From DASSUW01 sp963789005 (GTDB lineage: Bacteria; Actinomycetota; Thermoleophilia; Solirubrobacterales; Solirubrobacteraceae): DNA of 64,000 nt. The notes beneath the pieces were generated by a model. That model was not told the DNA's origin and ran no database searches. It was given only the letters and a program-made list of their open reading frames with translations. The position numbers and the translations under genes were made by a program. Below are positions 52,310 through 60,993 of the stretch, piece by piece. How positions within the stretch are numbered: position 1 is the first letter of the stretch; the number at the start of each line of letters is the position of its first letter. The stretch spans positions 496,001 through 560,000 of the forward strand of contig CAWBIZ010000002.1 of NCBI GenBank assembly GCA_963789005.1, written 5' to 3'.

Positions 52310-54423
52310 GCGAGACGAGCACGGATCACGAGACGACGACCGAACAGGTCGACCTCTCCTCCTCGAGCCTGTACTTCAACCGCGAGCTGTCATGGCTCGA
52401 GTTCAACTCGCGCGTGCTCGAGCTGGCCGAGGACGAGAGCGTTCCGCTGCTCGAGCGCGTGAAGTTCTGCGCGATCACGTCGAAGAACCTCGACGAGTTC
52501 TTCATGGTCCGCGTCGCCGGCCTGCACGACCAGATCGAGGCGGGCATCGAGACGCCGCTGCAGGACGGTCGCACGCCGCAGGCGACGCTGGAGGCGATCC
52601 GTGAGGTCAACCGCGCGCACATCGAGCGCCAGAGCCGCTGCCTGGAGCTCGAGCTGCGGCCCGCGCTGGCCCACCACGGCATCCGGATCGTCGGCGTCGA
52701 CGACGTCGGGCCGGAGGAGCGACGCGCGCTCGACGACCGCTTCCGCCACCAGATCTTCCCGGTCCTGACGCCGCTCGCCGTCGGCCTCGGGCGTCCGTTC
52801 CCGTACATCTCGAACCTGTCGCTGTCGCTCGGCGTGCTCGTGCGCGATCCGGTCACGAACGTGGAGACCTTCGCGCGCGTGAAGGTCCCGAAGGAGATGC
52901 TCCCGCGCTTCGTCCCGACCGGCGACGGCTTCACGTTCGTCCCGCTCGAGGACCTGATCGCCAAGCACCTCGACCGGCTGTTCCCCGGGATGGAGATCGT
53001 CGACTACGACGTCTTCCGCGTCACCCGCGACGCCGACTTCACGGTCTCCGACGAGGCCGACGACCTGCTGCAGGCCGTAGAGGACGAGCTGCGCCGGCGG
53101 CGCTTCGGCGACGTCGTGCGGGTCGAGGTCGGGGCCGGGATGAGCCCGGTCATCCGCGAGCAGATCACCCAGTCGCTCGAGGTCGAGCCCGAGGACGTGT
53201 TCGACGTGCCGGGGCTGCTCGACCTCGACGACCTGATGGACGTCGTCAAGGTGCCCGGCCACGCCGAGCTGCGCGACTCGCCGTGGACGCCGGTCACCCA
53301 GCCGCGCCTGCAGGCCGACGACTCCGAGAAGCCCGACGTGCTCGCCGCGATGCGGCGCGGCGACATCCTCCTGCACCACCCGTACGACTCGTTCACCAGC
53401 TCGGTCGAGCGCTTCGTCGAGCAGGCGGTGGCCGACCCGAACGTGCTCGCCATCAAGCAGACGGTGTACCGGACGAGCGACGACTCGCCGCTGCTCCCGA
53501 GCCTCATCCGCGCCACCGAGCGCGGCAAGCAGGCGGTCTGCGTGGTGGAGGTCAAGGCGCGCTTCGACGAGCGCGCCAACGTCCAGTGGTCGCGTGCGAT
53601 GGAGGAGTCCGGCGTGCACGTCGTCTACGGCGTCCCGGCGCTCAAGACGCATGCGAAGTGCATCCTCGTCGTGCGCCGGGAGGGCGATGGCGTGCGCCAC
53701 TACGTGCACGTCGGGACCGGCAACTACCACCCCAAGACCGCCCGCCTCTACACCGACTTCGGGCTGCTCACGTGCGACGACCGGATCGGCGCCGACGTGG
53801 CGGACATGTTCAACTTCCTCACCGGCTTCGCGCGCCCGCGCGCGTACCGGCGCGTGCTCCTGGCCCCCAACCACATGCGGGCGGGGATCCTCGAGGAGAT
53901 CGAGCGGACGATCGCCACCCACCGCGAAGGCGGGCAGGCGCGGATCCGGATGAAGATGAACTCGCTCGTCGACCGCGCCTGCGTCCAGGCGCTCTACCGC
54001 GCGTCGCAGGCCGGCGTGCCGGTCGAGCTCAACATCCGCGGCATCAGCTGCCTGCGGCCGGGGGTCCCGGGCGTGTCGGAGAACATCCGCGTCGTCTCGA
54101 TCGTCGGGCGCTTCCTCGAGCACTCGCGGATCTACTCGTTCGAGCGCGAGGACGACTGCACGATGTACATCGGCTCGGCCGACCTCATGCCCCGCAACCT
54201 CGACACCCGCGTGGAGCTGCTCGCTCCGGTGCTCGACCAGTCGCTGCGCGACGACCTCACCGACACGCTCGACCGCTGCTTCACCGACAACGTCAACGCG
54301 TGGGAGCTGGGCGAGGACGGAACGTGGACTCGCCGCCCCACGGACGGCGAGCCACGATCGGTTCAGCGGGAGCTGGTCGCGGCTCACGCGGCGCAGGCCG
54401 CGGAAGCCGCCAGCACGGGCTGA
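52306..54423 (+). CDS. ppk1: polyphosphate kinase 1
   Basis: A 705-aa enzyme that makes polyphosphate from ATP. It starts with the N-terminal domain SSLYFNRELSWLEFNSRVLE (about 20-39). The catalytic PLD-like domains carry HPYDSFTSSVERFVEQA, the phosphorylated histidine region GVPALKTHAKCILVVRRE (His about 450), HVGTGNYHPKTARLYTDFGL and YIGSADLMPRNLDTRVELL. Length and motifs are standard. It is the last gene of the polyphosphate operon and is followed by a hairpin. Confidence 0.96.
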   Translation: MSETSTDHETTTEQVDLSSSSLYFNRELSWLEFNSRVLELAEDESVPLLERVKFCAITSKNLDEFFMVRVAGLHDQIEAGIETPLQDGRTPQATLEAIREVNRAHIERQSRCLELELRPALAHHGIRIVGVDDVGPEERRALDDRFRHQIFPVLTPLAVGLGRPFPYISNLSLSLGVLVRDPVTNVETFARVKVPKEMLPRFVPTGDGFTFVPLEDLIAKHLDRLFPGMEIVDYDVFRVTRDADFTVSDEADDLLQAVEDELRRRRFGDVVRVEVGAGMSPVIREQITQSLEVEPEDVFDVPGLLDLDDLMDVVKVPGHAELRDSPWTPVTQPRLQADDSEKPDVLAAMRRGDILLHHPYDSFTSSVERFVEQAVADPNVLAIKQTVYRTSDDSPLLPSLIRATERGKQAVCVVEVKARFDERANVQWSRAMEESGVHVVYGVPALKTHAKCILVVRREGDGVRHYVHVGTGNYHPKTARLYTDFGLLTCDDRIGADVADMFNFLTGFARPRAYRRVLLAPNHMRAGILEEIERTIATHREGGQARIRMKMNSLVDRACVQALYRASQAGVPVELNIRGISCLRPGVPGVSENIRVVSIVGRFLEHSRIYSFEREDDCTMYIGSADLMPRNLDTRVELLAPVLDQSLRDDLTDTLDRCFTDNVNAWELGEDGTWTRRPTDGEPRSVQRELVAAHAAQAAEAASTG

Positions 54424-54434
54424 GTAACGTCGCA

Positions 54435-54468
54435 CACCGGTTCCCGGGTGGGGTTTCCGGGACCGGTG
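54435..54468. terminator. terminator-like hairpin after ppk1
   Basis: Arms CACCGGTTCCCGG (54435-54447) and CCGGGACCGGTG (54457-54468) pair with a one-base bulge around a 9-nt loop. It lies between the convergent ppk1 and RTX genes. Confidence 0.55.
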
Positions 54469-54477
54469 GGCGAAATC

Positions 54478-56154
54478 CTAATACTGAAGTATCAGCTTCT
54501 TATAGTGCCCACCCGTTGATGCCCAGGCCTTCAGGCGGTCGTGCTTGGCGAGGTGCTTGGTGCCCTTGGCGAGGCGGACGGAGTACCGCTTCGTCTCGCC
54601 GCCGTCGAGGTCGTACCTGACGGCGCCGAGGTAGATCCGCGTGTACTTGCCGCCGACCTCGTACTTCTTGGCGGTGTAGAGCCACAGCTTGCCCTCGCTG
54701 CCGCCGGGCTTGCCCTTCAGCCAGACCTTGGCGTAGCCGTGACGCACGTTGGCCTTGTGCTTGTACAGGTGCGCGTAGTCGCGGCGGACGTGCTTCGGCC
54801 GGTCGATGTCCTCGACGCCGTCGACGATGTCGACCTTGTCGACCTTCGCGAAGTCGACGTCGGCGCCGCCGCGCACGAGGTCGCCGGTGCCGTCACGCGC
54901 GAGCAGCCGGTCGTCGTCGCTCTGGCCGTCGAGCAGGTCCGGGCCGAGGCCGCCGTCGAGCGTGTCGTTGCCCGCGCCGCCGAAGAACGTGTCGGCCTCG
55001 GACGCGCCGGTGAGCGAGTCGCTGCCGTCGCCGCCGTCGGCGAGCACGGCGAGCGTGTTGCCGGCGCGCGCCAGGAACGTGTCGTCGCCGCCCTGGCCGC
55101 GCACGTCGAGCAGCTCGGCGGTGCCGACGTCGAGGGTGAACGGCCCGAGGTTGGTGCGGTCGAAGCGGTCGCGCTGGCCGTTGCGGCGGAGCTCGAGCGC
55201 GTCCCCGGCGCCGGCGGCCCCGTTGACCTCGACCTTGTCGAGCCCGAGGCGGCCGTCCATCACGTCGGAGCCGTCGCCGTTGTTCCACACGAGCGTGTCG
55301 TCGCCGGACTCGCCGTCCATCGTGTCGTCACCGCGATCGCCGACGATCCGGTCGCTCGACGGGCCGCCGCGGAGCGTGTCGTTGTCGTCGCCGCCGTTGA
55401 TGAAGTCGGCGTTCGCGCCGCCGCTCATCGTGTCGAGCCCGGTGCCGCCGTTGAGCAGCATCGCGGTCGGGGTGGCGGGGTTCGAGGCCATCGTGTCGTC
55501 GCCGCCGTTGGCGTTCAGCACCAGGCGCTCGGTGTCGGGCCCGACGTCGAGCGTGAACGGAGCCGGGCTCACGCGCTCGAAGCGCACGCGGTTGCCATTC
55601 GGCGCGGCGGCGAAGCTCTCGGGGTTGTTGCCGCCGTTGAGCTCGGCGTCGTCGCCGCCGCCGGCGCCGCCGTTGATGATGTCGTTGTCGTCGCCGGGGT
55701 TCCAGACCATGGCGTCGTTGCCGGCGTCGCCGTTCATCGTGTCGTCGGCGTCGTTGCCCGAGATGCGGTCGTTGCCCGCAGCGCCGCTCAGCGTGTCGAG
55801 GTCGTTGCCGCCGTTGAGGATGTCGTTGTCGGGCGAGCCCGTGATGGTGTCGTTGCCGGCATCGCCGTTGACCGTGACGGTCCGCAGCGCGGCAGTGTCG
55901 ACGCGCACGATGTCGGCGCCGGCGCCGGCGTTGACCGTGAGGTCGAACGTGTCGTTCGCCGCAGCAGTGGTGGCGGCGCCGTCGACGGTGATGAAGCCGC
56001 CGGCGTCCGCGATCGTGATCGTCTCATCGGTGGCGTCGCCGGCGACGGTGATGGTGGTGCCGGCCACCGTCACGGTGGCGGCGCTGGCCGCTGCCGGGAA
56101 GATGGCGAGGGCAGCCGCGGCCGAGGCCGCGGCGAACAGGTGCTTGGTGTTCAT
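54478..56154 (-). CDS. secreted RTX-type calcium-binding repeat protein
   Basis: A 558-aa exported protein with a Sec signal peptide (LFAAASAAAALAIFPAAASA, cut near residue 26). About residues 95-430 contain several blocks of GGxGxD-like nonapeptides (GDAGNDTITG, GGTGLDTMSGG, GDRGDDTMDGE, GGAGNDTLDGG) that bind calcium in a beta-roll. Degenerate repeat pairs each end with a PFTLDVG segment, seen twice. The last about 110 residues form a basic, tyrosine/lysine-rich domain (YAKVWLKGKPGG, YTRIYLGAVRYDL) of unknown role. A cell-surface or matrix role is likely; Sec export replaces the type I secretion of Gram-negative RTX proteins. Confidence 0.83.
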   Translation of the reverse strand: MNTKHLFAAASAAAALAIFPAAASAATVTVAGTTITVAGDATDETITIADAGGFITVDGAATTAAANDTFDLTVNAGAGADIVRVDTAALRTVTVNGDAGNDTITGSPDNDILNGGNDLDTLSGAAGNDRISGNDADDTMNGDAGNDAMVWNPGDDNDIINGGAGGGDDAELNGGNNPESFAAAPNGNRVRFERVSPAPFTLDVGPDTERLVLNANGGDDTMASNPATPTAMLLNGGTGLDTMSGGANADFINGGDDNDTLRGGPSSDRIVGDRGDDTMDGESGDDTLVWNNGDGSDVMDGRLGLDKVEVNGAAGAGDALELRRNGQRDRFDRTNLGPFTLDVGTAELLDVRGQGGDDTFLARAGNTLAVLADGGDGSDSLTGASEADTFFGGAGNDTLDGGLGPDLLDGQSDDDRLLARDGTGDLVRGGADVDFAKVDKVDIVDGVEDIDRPKHVRRDYAHLYKHKANVRHGYAKVWLKGKPGGSEGKLWLYTAKKYEVGGKYTRIYLGAVRYDLDGGETKRYSVRLAKGTKHLAKHDRLKAWASTGGHYKKLILQY

Positions 56155-56215
56155 GCCAACCCCGGACGCCGGTGTGCAGGGGAAATTCCTCGCGCCGGGG
56201 GCGCGGCTACCGTGG

Positions 56216-58381
56216 ATGGTTCGCGTGCGCGTCGTCGACGAGGGTCACAACGTCGAGCTGCGGCTCAATTTCCACGGGCAGGAGTCCGTCGTGTTCGCGT
56301 TCCCCTACCGCGCGGACGTCGTGGATGCCGTGCGCGCCATCCCCGGCCGGCGGTTCGACTGGGAGGCCAAGGAGTGGTGGGCGCCGCGCGCTGACGCGAC
56401 CGCGCCCTACGTCAAGGGCGTGCTCGAGCGGTTCCCGCAGCTGACGGTCGCGGACGACGTGCAGGCGTGGCTGGCGCGGGCGGTCAAGGGCTGGGTCGGC
56501 CGGGTGAGCGCGGGCAAGCTCTCGGGCGAGGGCCGGTTCGCGATGGACAAGATCTCCGGCGAGCTGCCCGAGTCCCTGGCGGAGGTGGCGGTCGACGCGG
56601 GCGGGCGCGCGTGGGTGCCGTTCACGCAGGCGGTCGCGGAGGAGCTGCTGGAGATGTCCGGCGCACGGCTCGATCCGCGCGCGCTGCGCTGCGCTTCGCG
56701 CTTGCAGGTCGGTCAGGTCCCGCCACCGGCGACGCTCGCGCTCGTCGAGAGCGTCGGCGAGCCGCGCTTCACGCTCGACGTCAACTGGGATCCGGAGACG
56801 ATCCCTGCGTTCCTCGAGCTGCCGGCGTGCGAGGCCCACGGCCGCTCGCTGCCCGTCGACCCGTACCTGCTCGAGCCGCTCGAGCACTACCTGCGGGTCT
56901 ACGGGGTCGAGCCGGCGCCGAACGCCCGCGAGGTGCTCGACCGGCTGCGGACCGAGCACGAGCAGGCGATCGACGGCGTTCGGCGCTCGCGGGCGCACGA
57001 CGGGCCGTCGCTGGAGATCGAGTCGCGGCTGGGCGGCGTGCTGCGGCCGTTCCAGCGGGCCGGCGTGGCGTATGCGCTCGACGCGCGGCGGGCGTTCCTG
57101 GCGGACGAGCAGGGGCTGGGCAAGACGGTGCAGGCGCTGGCGGCGCTCGAGGCCGACGACGCCTTCCCGGCCGTCGTCGTCTGCCCGGCGTCGCTGAAGC
57201 TCAACTGGCGGCGGGAGATCGAGCACTGGCTCCCGCACCGGTCGGTGACGGTGGTGTCGGGCACCGGGAAGGTCGCCGAGGCGGCCGAGATCACGGTCAT
57301 CAACTACGACATCGTGCACGCGCACCGGACGCGGCTGGCGCTGCGTCGGCCGAAGGCGCTCGTGCTCGACGAGTCGCACTACGTCAAGAACCCGCGCGCC
57401 AAGCGCACGCAGGCGGTGCGGCGGCTGGCCGAGGCGCTGGCGCCGGAAGCGCTGCGGCTGGCGTTGACGGGCACGCCGGTGATGAACCACGCCGAGGAGC
57501 TGATCCCCCAGCTGCGGGTGCTCGGCCGGCTCGAGGACTTCGGCAGCGGCGCACGCTTCGCGCGGCGCTTCCAGGGCGTGGGGGCGGAGGAGCGGATCCA
57601 CTGGCACCTGCGCCGCCGCTGCTTCGTCCGGCGCCTGAAGGCCGACGTGCTGCCCCAGCTCCCGGCCAAGCGCCAGGTGGTGGTGCCGGTGGCGCTGGAC
57701 AACGAGCGCGAGTACCGGCAGGCCGAGCACGACGTCGTCGCCTGGCTGCGCGAGCAGCCGCTCGACCTCGGCGAGCTCGAGGCGCGCGTGGCCGCGGCCC
57801 TGCGGGCGGAGCGGCTGGCGCAGCTGAACGTCCTGAAGCGGCTCGCGGCGCGCGGGAAGACGGGCCCGGCGCTGGCGTGGATCGACGACTTCCTGGCCTC
57901 GGACGAGCCGCTCGTCGTGTTCTGCGGCCACCGCGAGGTGCAGGATCTGGTGCTCGAGCGCTTCCCGGACGCGGCGCACCTGCTCGGCCGCGACTCGGTC
58001 GAGCAGCGGGAGGCCGCCGTGCAGGCGTTCCAGGATCCGGCGGGGCCGCAGCTGATCGTGTGCTCGACGCGCGTCGGCGCGCAGGGGATCACGCTCACGC
58101 GCGCCTCCAACGTCGCGTTCCTCGACCTCGAGTGGACCCCGGCGATCCACGACCAGGCCGAGGACCGCTGCCACCGGATCGGCCAGCACGACGCGGTCAC
58201 CGCCTGGTACCTGCTGGCGGCCGAGACGATCGACGAGACGATGATCGAGCTCATCGCCCGCAAGCGCGGGATCGTCGGCGCGGTCACCGACGGCCGGCGC
58301 GACGAGTCCGAGGCGCTCGTCCAGGCCGTCGTCCGCGAGCTCCGCGGCGGCGTGCCGCGGCGCCGCCTGCGCGTGGCCTGA
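56216..58381 (+). CDS. SNF2-family DEAD/DEAH helicase, SMARCAL1-like
   Basis: A 721-aa SF2 ATPase. The N-terminus (about 1-60, RRFDWEAKEWWAP) resembles the HARP/annealing-helicase fragment of SMARCAL1. The helicase core begins near residue 275: LRPFQRAGVAYALDARRAFL, motif I ADEQGLGKTVQALAAL, motif Ia VVVCPASLKLNWRREI, motif II LVLDESHYVKN, motif III LALTGTPVMNH, motif V TRVGAQGITLTRASNV and motif VI QAEDRCHRIGQ. It probably remodels or reanneals DNA at repair sites. ATG at 56216 and GTG at 56225 are both possible starts. It is divergent from the RTX gene. Confidence 0.88.
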   Translation: MVRVRVVDEGHNVELRLNFHGQESVVFAFPYRADVVDAVRAIPGRRFDWEAKEWWAPRADATAPYVKGVLERFPQLTVADDVQAWLARAVKGWVGRVSAGKLSGEGRFAMDKISGELPESLAEVAVDAGGRAWVPFTQAVAEELLEMSGARLDPRALRCASRLQVGQVPPPATLALVESVGEPRFTLDVNWDPETIPAFLELPACEAHGRSLPVDPYLLEPLEHYLRVYGVEPAPNAREVLDRLRTEHEQAIDGVRRSRAHDGPSLEIESRLGGVLRPFQRAGVAYALDARRAFLADEQGLGKTVQALAALEADDAFPAVVVCPASLKLNWRREIEHWLPHRSVTVVSGTGKVAEAAEITVINYDIVHAHRTRLALRRPKALVLDESHYVKNPRAKRTQAVRRLAEALAPEALRLALTGTPVMNHAEELIPQLRVLGRLEDFGSGARFARRFQGVGAEERIHWHLRRRCFVRRLKADVLPQLPAKRQVVVPVALDNEREYRQAEHDVVAWLREQPLDLGELEARVAAALRAERLAQLNVLKRLAARGKTGPALAWIDDFLASDEPLVVFCGHREVQDLVLERFPDAAHLLGRDSVEQREAAVQAFQDPAGPQLIVCSTRVGAQGITLTRASNVAFLDLEWTPAIHDQAEDRCHRIGQHDAVTAWYLLAAETIDETMIELIARKRGIVGAVTDGRRDESEALVQAVVRELRGGVPRRRLRVA

Positions 58382-58419
58382 GCTCCGGGCGCAGGCGCGC
58401 GCCTGCGCGCGGCCGGAGC
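58382..58419 (+). terminator. strong nested hairpin directly after the SNF2 gene
   Basis: An outer stem GCTCCGG/CCGGAGC (58382-58388 with 58413-58419) encloses a perfect 20-nt palindrome (58389-58408, GCGCAGGCGC and its complement). It starts at the base after the stop codon. Confidence 0.6.
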
Positions 58420-58480
58420 GCCGCGCGCGGATGCCGCCCCGCCGGAGCGCCGTGGCGCGGGTGCCGCCCCGCGCCGTCTC
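58412..58480. repeat. about 31-bp direct duplication downstream of the SNF2 gene
   Basis: GCCGGAGCGCCG followed by a GCGG(A/G)TGCCGCCCCG block occurs twice in tandem, with a small length difference. The function is unclear; it may be part of the same terminator or local junk. Confidence 0.5.
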
Positions 58481-58559
58481 TCGCCGCGGGTTAGGAGTCG
58501 TTGCGCGCGGTTACGGCGTCGTGCCGGGCCGCCCGCGCCGGTGGCACCGTTGCGCCGGG

Positions 58560-59035
58560 ATGCGGACCGTCGCTTGCCTGGCGCTCCTCACCGCGGCGTC
58601 GGTCGCGCTGCGGACCGGGACGCTGGGGTCGGGGTACTGGATCGACGAGGCGATCGCGGTCGGCATCGCGTCGCACGACGCGGCCGAGATCCCGGCGCTG
58701 CTGCGCCAGGACGGCTCGCCGCCGCTGCACTACCTGCTCCTGCACGGCTGGATGGCGCTGGCCGGCACCGGGGAGGCGGCGACGCGGTCGCTCTCGCTGC
58801 TGATCGCCGGGCTGGCCGTGCCGACCGCGTGGTGGGCCGCGGCGGCCGTCGCCGGCCGGCGCTCGTGGGCGCGGCCGTCGCGCTCGCCTACGCGCCGTGG
58901 AGCCGGGCGGTCCGCGCCCGCACGCGCGGGTGGCGTGCCGCCGTCCGAGCCGACCCACGACTGCGCTTCGTCGTCCAGACGGGCCGCCCGGATCAACGCT
59001 TCCGCAGCGCTGTACGCGCGGAGCTCTACGAGGTG
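58560..59035 (+). pseudogene. broken GT39-type mannosyltransferase gene
   Basis: From ATG 58560 the frame encodes a clear start of an ArnT/PMT-like integral membrane glycosyltransferase: one helix, then GSGYWIDEAIAVGIASH, RQDGSPPLHYLLLHGWMAL and a second helix LIAGLAVPTAWWAAAAVAGR. Near 58865 the expected continuation (LVGAAVALAYAPWSRAV) lies in another frame, so there is a frameshift. After about 58930 only a short tail is left, where about 300-400 residues should follow, so the middle has been deleted. No intact stop is seen before the opposite-strand remnant. Confidence 0.7.
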
Positions 59036-59325
59036 CGGGCCCACCACGGCCGCCGGGCGCCGGCGGCGAGGGCATCGACGCTCGCGAGGAGCGCGGTCGT
59101 CGGGCAGGGGGGGCGAGCGGCGGCGAGCAGAGCGAGCGCGCGACGCTGACATTCGAGCGCGGCGGCCAGCGCCGGATCGCCCGCGACGCGCGCCTCGAGC
59201 TCGGCGCGCAGGCACGGGCGCAGGCAGTCGTCGGCGAGCGCGACGAGATCGGCCTCGTCGGCCGGATGGAGTGCGAGCGGCTCGGACATCCCCTGTTCCC
59301 AAGGACGCCCCTCTGCCGGCGACAT
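59026..59325 (-). CDS. small anti-sigma-factor-like protein, possibly truncated
   Basis: A 99-aa acidic helical protein: ADEADLVALADDCLRPCLRA then ELEARVAGDPALAAALECQR, a pattern close to the N-terminal domain of ECF anti-sigma factors. It stops at residue 99, where homologous proteins continue into a transmembrane helix, and it ends at the edge of the broken GT39 gene, so it is probably a remnant. No sigma factor gene lies upstream. I use the ATG at 59325, not 59289, because a TAGGTT box lies 6 nt before it. Confidence 0.5.
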   Translation of the reverse strand: MSPAEGRPWEQGMSEPLALHPADEADLVALADDCLRPCLRAELEARVAGDPALAAALECQRRALALLAAARPPCPTTALLASVDALAAGARRPWWARTS

Positions 59326-59331
59326 TCCACG

Positions 59332-59337
59332 AACCTA
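59332..59337 (-). promoter_or_regulatory. -10 box TAGGTT of the anti-sigma-like ORF
   Basis: On the minus strand TAGGTT ends 6 nt before the ATG at 59325 and decides between the two possible starts. Confidence 0.4.
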
Positions 59338-59399
59338 AGGAGGTCTGACCCCTTTGGGAGGCTGGTTGAGGGGTTGGCGGTGTGGCGGGCGGTCGGCGG

Positions 59400-59405
59400 T
59401 AGGCT
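59400..59405 (+). promoter_or_regulatory. -10 box TAGGCT of the CGNR-type gene
   Basis: TAGGCT lies 6 nt before the GTG at 59412. Confidence 0.5.
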
Positions 59406-59411
59406 CGGCGC

Positions 59412-59987
59412 GTGGAACGTGAGGCGCTTCTCTCCGGCCTCGTGCATCCGGGCGGTCGCGAGCCCGCGCCGGAGCCGCTGCGCGTCGTGCAGGCGTTCGT
59501 CAACACCGTCGATCGCGAGCATGGGCCGGATCTGGTCGCGGACGCTGCGGGGCTTGAGGAGTGGCTCGCGCGGCATGAGCTCGCCTCGCCGGTGCGCGCG
59601 GGCGAGGAGGAGACCGCGCGCGCGGTCCGCGAGGCGCTGCGGTCATTGCTGTGGGCGAACACCGGGGAGCCGTACGACGCCGCGGCCGTGGACGTTCTCG
59701 CCGGGGCCGCGCGGCGTGCGCGGCTCGAGCCGACGTTCGCTCCTGGCGATGCCGCGCTCATCCCGCGCGCGGATGGGGTGGACGGGGCGATCGGCCGGCT
59801 GCTCGCGGTCGCGTTCGCGGCGATGCTCGACGGCAGCTGGAGGCGGCTCAAGGCGTGCCCCGGGCACCGCTGCGGCTGGGCGTTCTACGACCGCTCGACC
59901 AACGCGAGCGCCACCTGGTGCTCGATGCAGGTCTGCGGCGGCCGCGCGAAAGCAGGGGCGTATTACCGCCGCCGCCGCGGCGCCTGA
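59412..59987 (+). CDS. ABATE/CGNR zinc finger regulator with a CGGR variant
   Basis: A 191-aa putative transcription factor. The N-terminal ABATE domain (LRVVQAFVNTVDREHGPDLV, about 23-42) is a stress- or ligand-sensing domain. The C-terminal zinc finger runs KACPGHRCGWAFYDRSTNAS then ATWCSMQVCGGRAKAGAYYR, with all four cysteines present. The name-giving CGNR reads CGGR here: the asparagine is replaced by glycine. Targets are unknown. GTG start at 59412. Confidence 0.82.
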   Translation: MEREALLSGLVHPGGREPAPEPLRVVQAFVNTVDREHGPDLVADAAGLEEWLARHELASPVRAGEEETARAVREALRSLLWANTGEPYDAAAVDVLAGAARRARLEPTFAPGDAALIPRADGVDGAIGRLLAVAFAAMLDGSWRRLKACPGHRCGWAFYDRSTNASATWCSMQVCGGRAKAGAYYRRRRGA

Positions 59988-60041
59988 AAGATCTGATTCA
60001 GGCGCACTGTCACTGCGAGGCCTCTGCGAGGGTCCGGTGCG

Positions 60042-60986
60042 ATGGTCCGACGGCTACTCGTCGCCGCGGCCCTGCTGGTCGTGGTGACGGCCGCGACGGC
60101 GTCCGACGCCGCCGCTCGCGCGCCCCGCTCGGGCGCCGCCGCCGTGCGCTCCGACCCGGCGGCCGAGCGCTCCTCGATCGCGGTCGCCGCGCGCCAGTCG
60201 CGCGGGCATGCGGGCGTCGCCGCGCTGCAGGTCGCGCTGCGGGCACGACGGCTGTACGCGGGCACGGTCGACGGGGTGACCGGGCCGATGACGCGCAACG
60301 CGGTTCGCCGCCTCCAGGCGCGCCGCGGCCTCGCGGTCGACGGGGTCGCCGGCCCGCAGACGCGGCGCGCGCTGGGGTGGCGGGGCCGGCATCTGCTCGG
60401 CTCGCGCGTGATCGCTCCCGGCGCGCGCGGCTGGGACGTCGCCGCGCTGCAGTTCCTGCTCGCCTGGCAGGGATTCCCGTCCGGCGGGTTCGACGGCGAG
60501 CTCGGGCCGCGCGGCACCGCCGCGCTCCGCCGCTTCCAGGCGTGGGCGGGCCTCGGCGTCGACGGCCTCGCCGGGCCGGGAACGCTCGCCGCCGTCCGGC
60601 GCCCGCCGCGCCGCTCGCCGCTGCGCTTCCTGGCCCCCGTCGGCGGGTTCCCGACCGACGGCTTCGGCCCCCGCGGCGGCGCGTTCCACACCGGCCTCGA
60701 CTACCCCCAGCCCCACGGCGCCGTCGTCGGAGCCGCCGGACGCGGCTGCGTGACCTCGGCGGGCTGGGACCCGGGCGGCTACGGCAACCTCGTCGTCATC
60801 CAGCACCGGATGGGGATGACGAGCTGGTACGCGCACCTGTCCCGGATCCGCGTGCGCGTCGGCACGTGCCTGGTGGCCGGCCGGATCATCGGCCGCGTGG
60901 GGTCCACGGGGAACGCGACGGGCCCGCACCTGCACTTCGAGCTGCGGGTCCGCGGCGCTCCGCTCGATCCGTTGAGCGGGCTCTAG
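60042..60986 (+). CDS. secreted peptidoglycan-binding M23 endopeptidase
   Basis: A 314-aa exported cell-wall enzyme. The signal peptide is RRLLVAAALLVVVTAATASD. Two PG_binding_1 modules follow, at about 58-105 (GVAALQVALRARRLYAGTVD, ending VDGVAGPQTRRAL) and 130-185 (DVAALQFLLAWQGFPSGGFD, ending VDGLAGPGTLAAV). The C-terminal M23 domain has the zinc ligands in AFHTGLDYPQPHG (about 220-232) and GNATGPHLHFELR. It probably cuts peptide cross-links in the wall. Convergent with the SIMPL gene. Confidence 0.9.
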   Translation: MVRRLLVAAALLVVVTAATASDAAARAPRSGAAAVRSDPAAERSSIAVAARQSRGHAGVAALQVALRARRLYAGTVDGVTGPMTRNAVRRLQARRGLAVDGVAGPQTRRALGWRGRHLLGSRVIAPGARGWDVAALQFLLAWQGFPSGGFDGELGPRGTAALRRFQAWAGLGVDGLAGPGTLAAVRRPPRRSPLRFLAPVGGFPTDGFGPRGGAFHTGLDYPQPHGAVVGAAGRGCVTSAGWDPGGYGNLVVIQHRMGMTSWYAHLSRIRVRVGTCLVAGRIIGRVGSTGNATGPHLHFELRVRGAPLDPLSGL

Positions 60987-60993
60987 AAGACGG

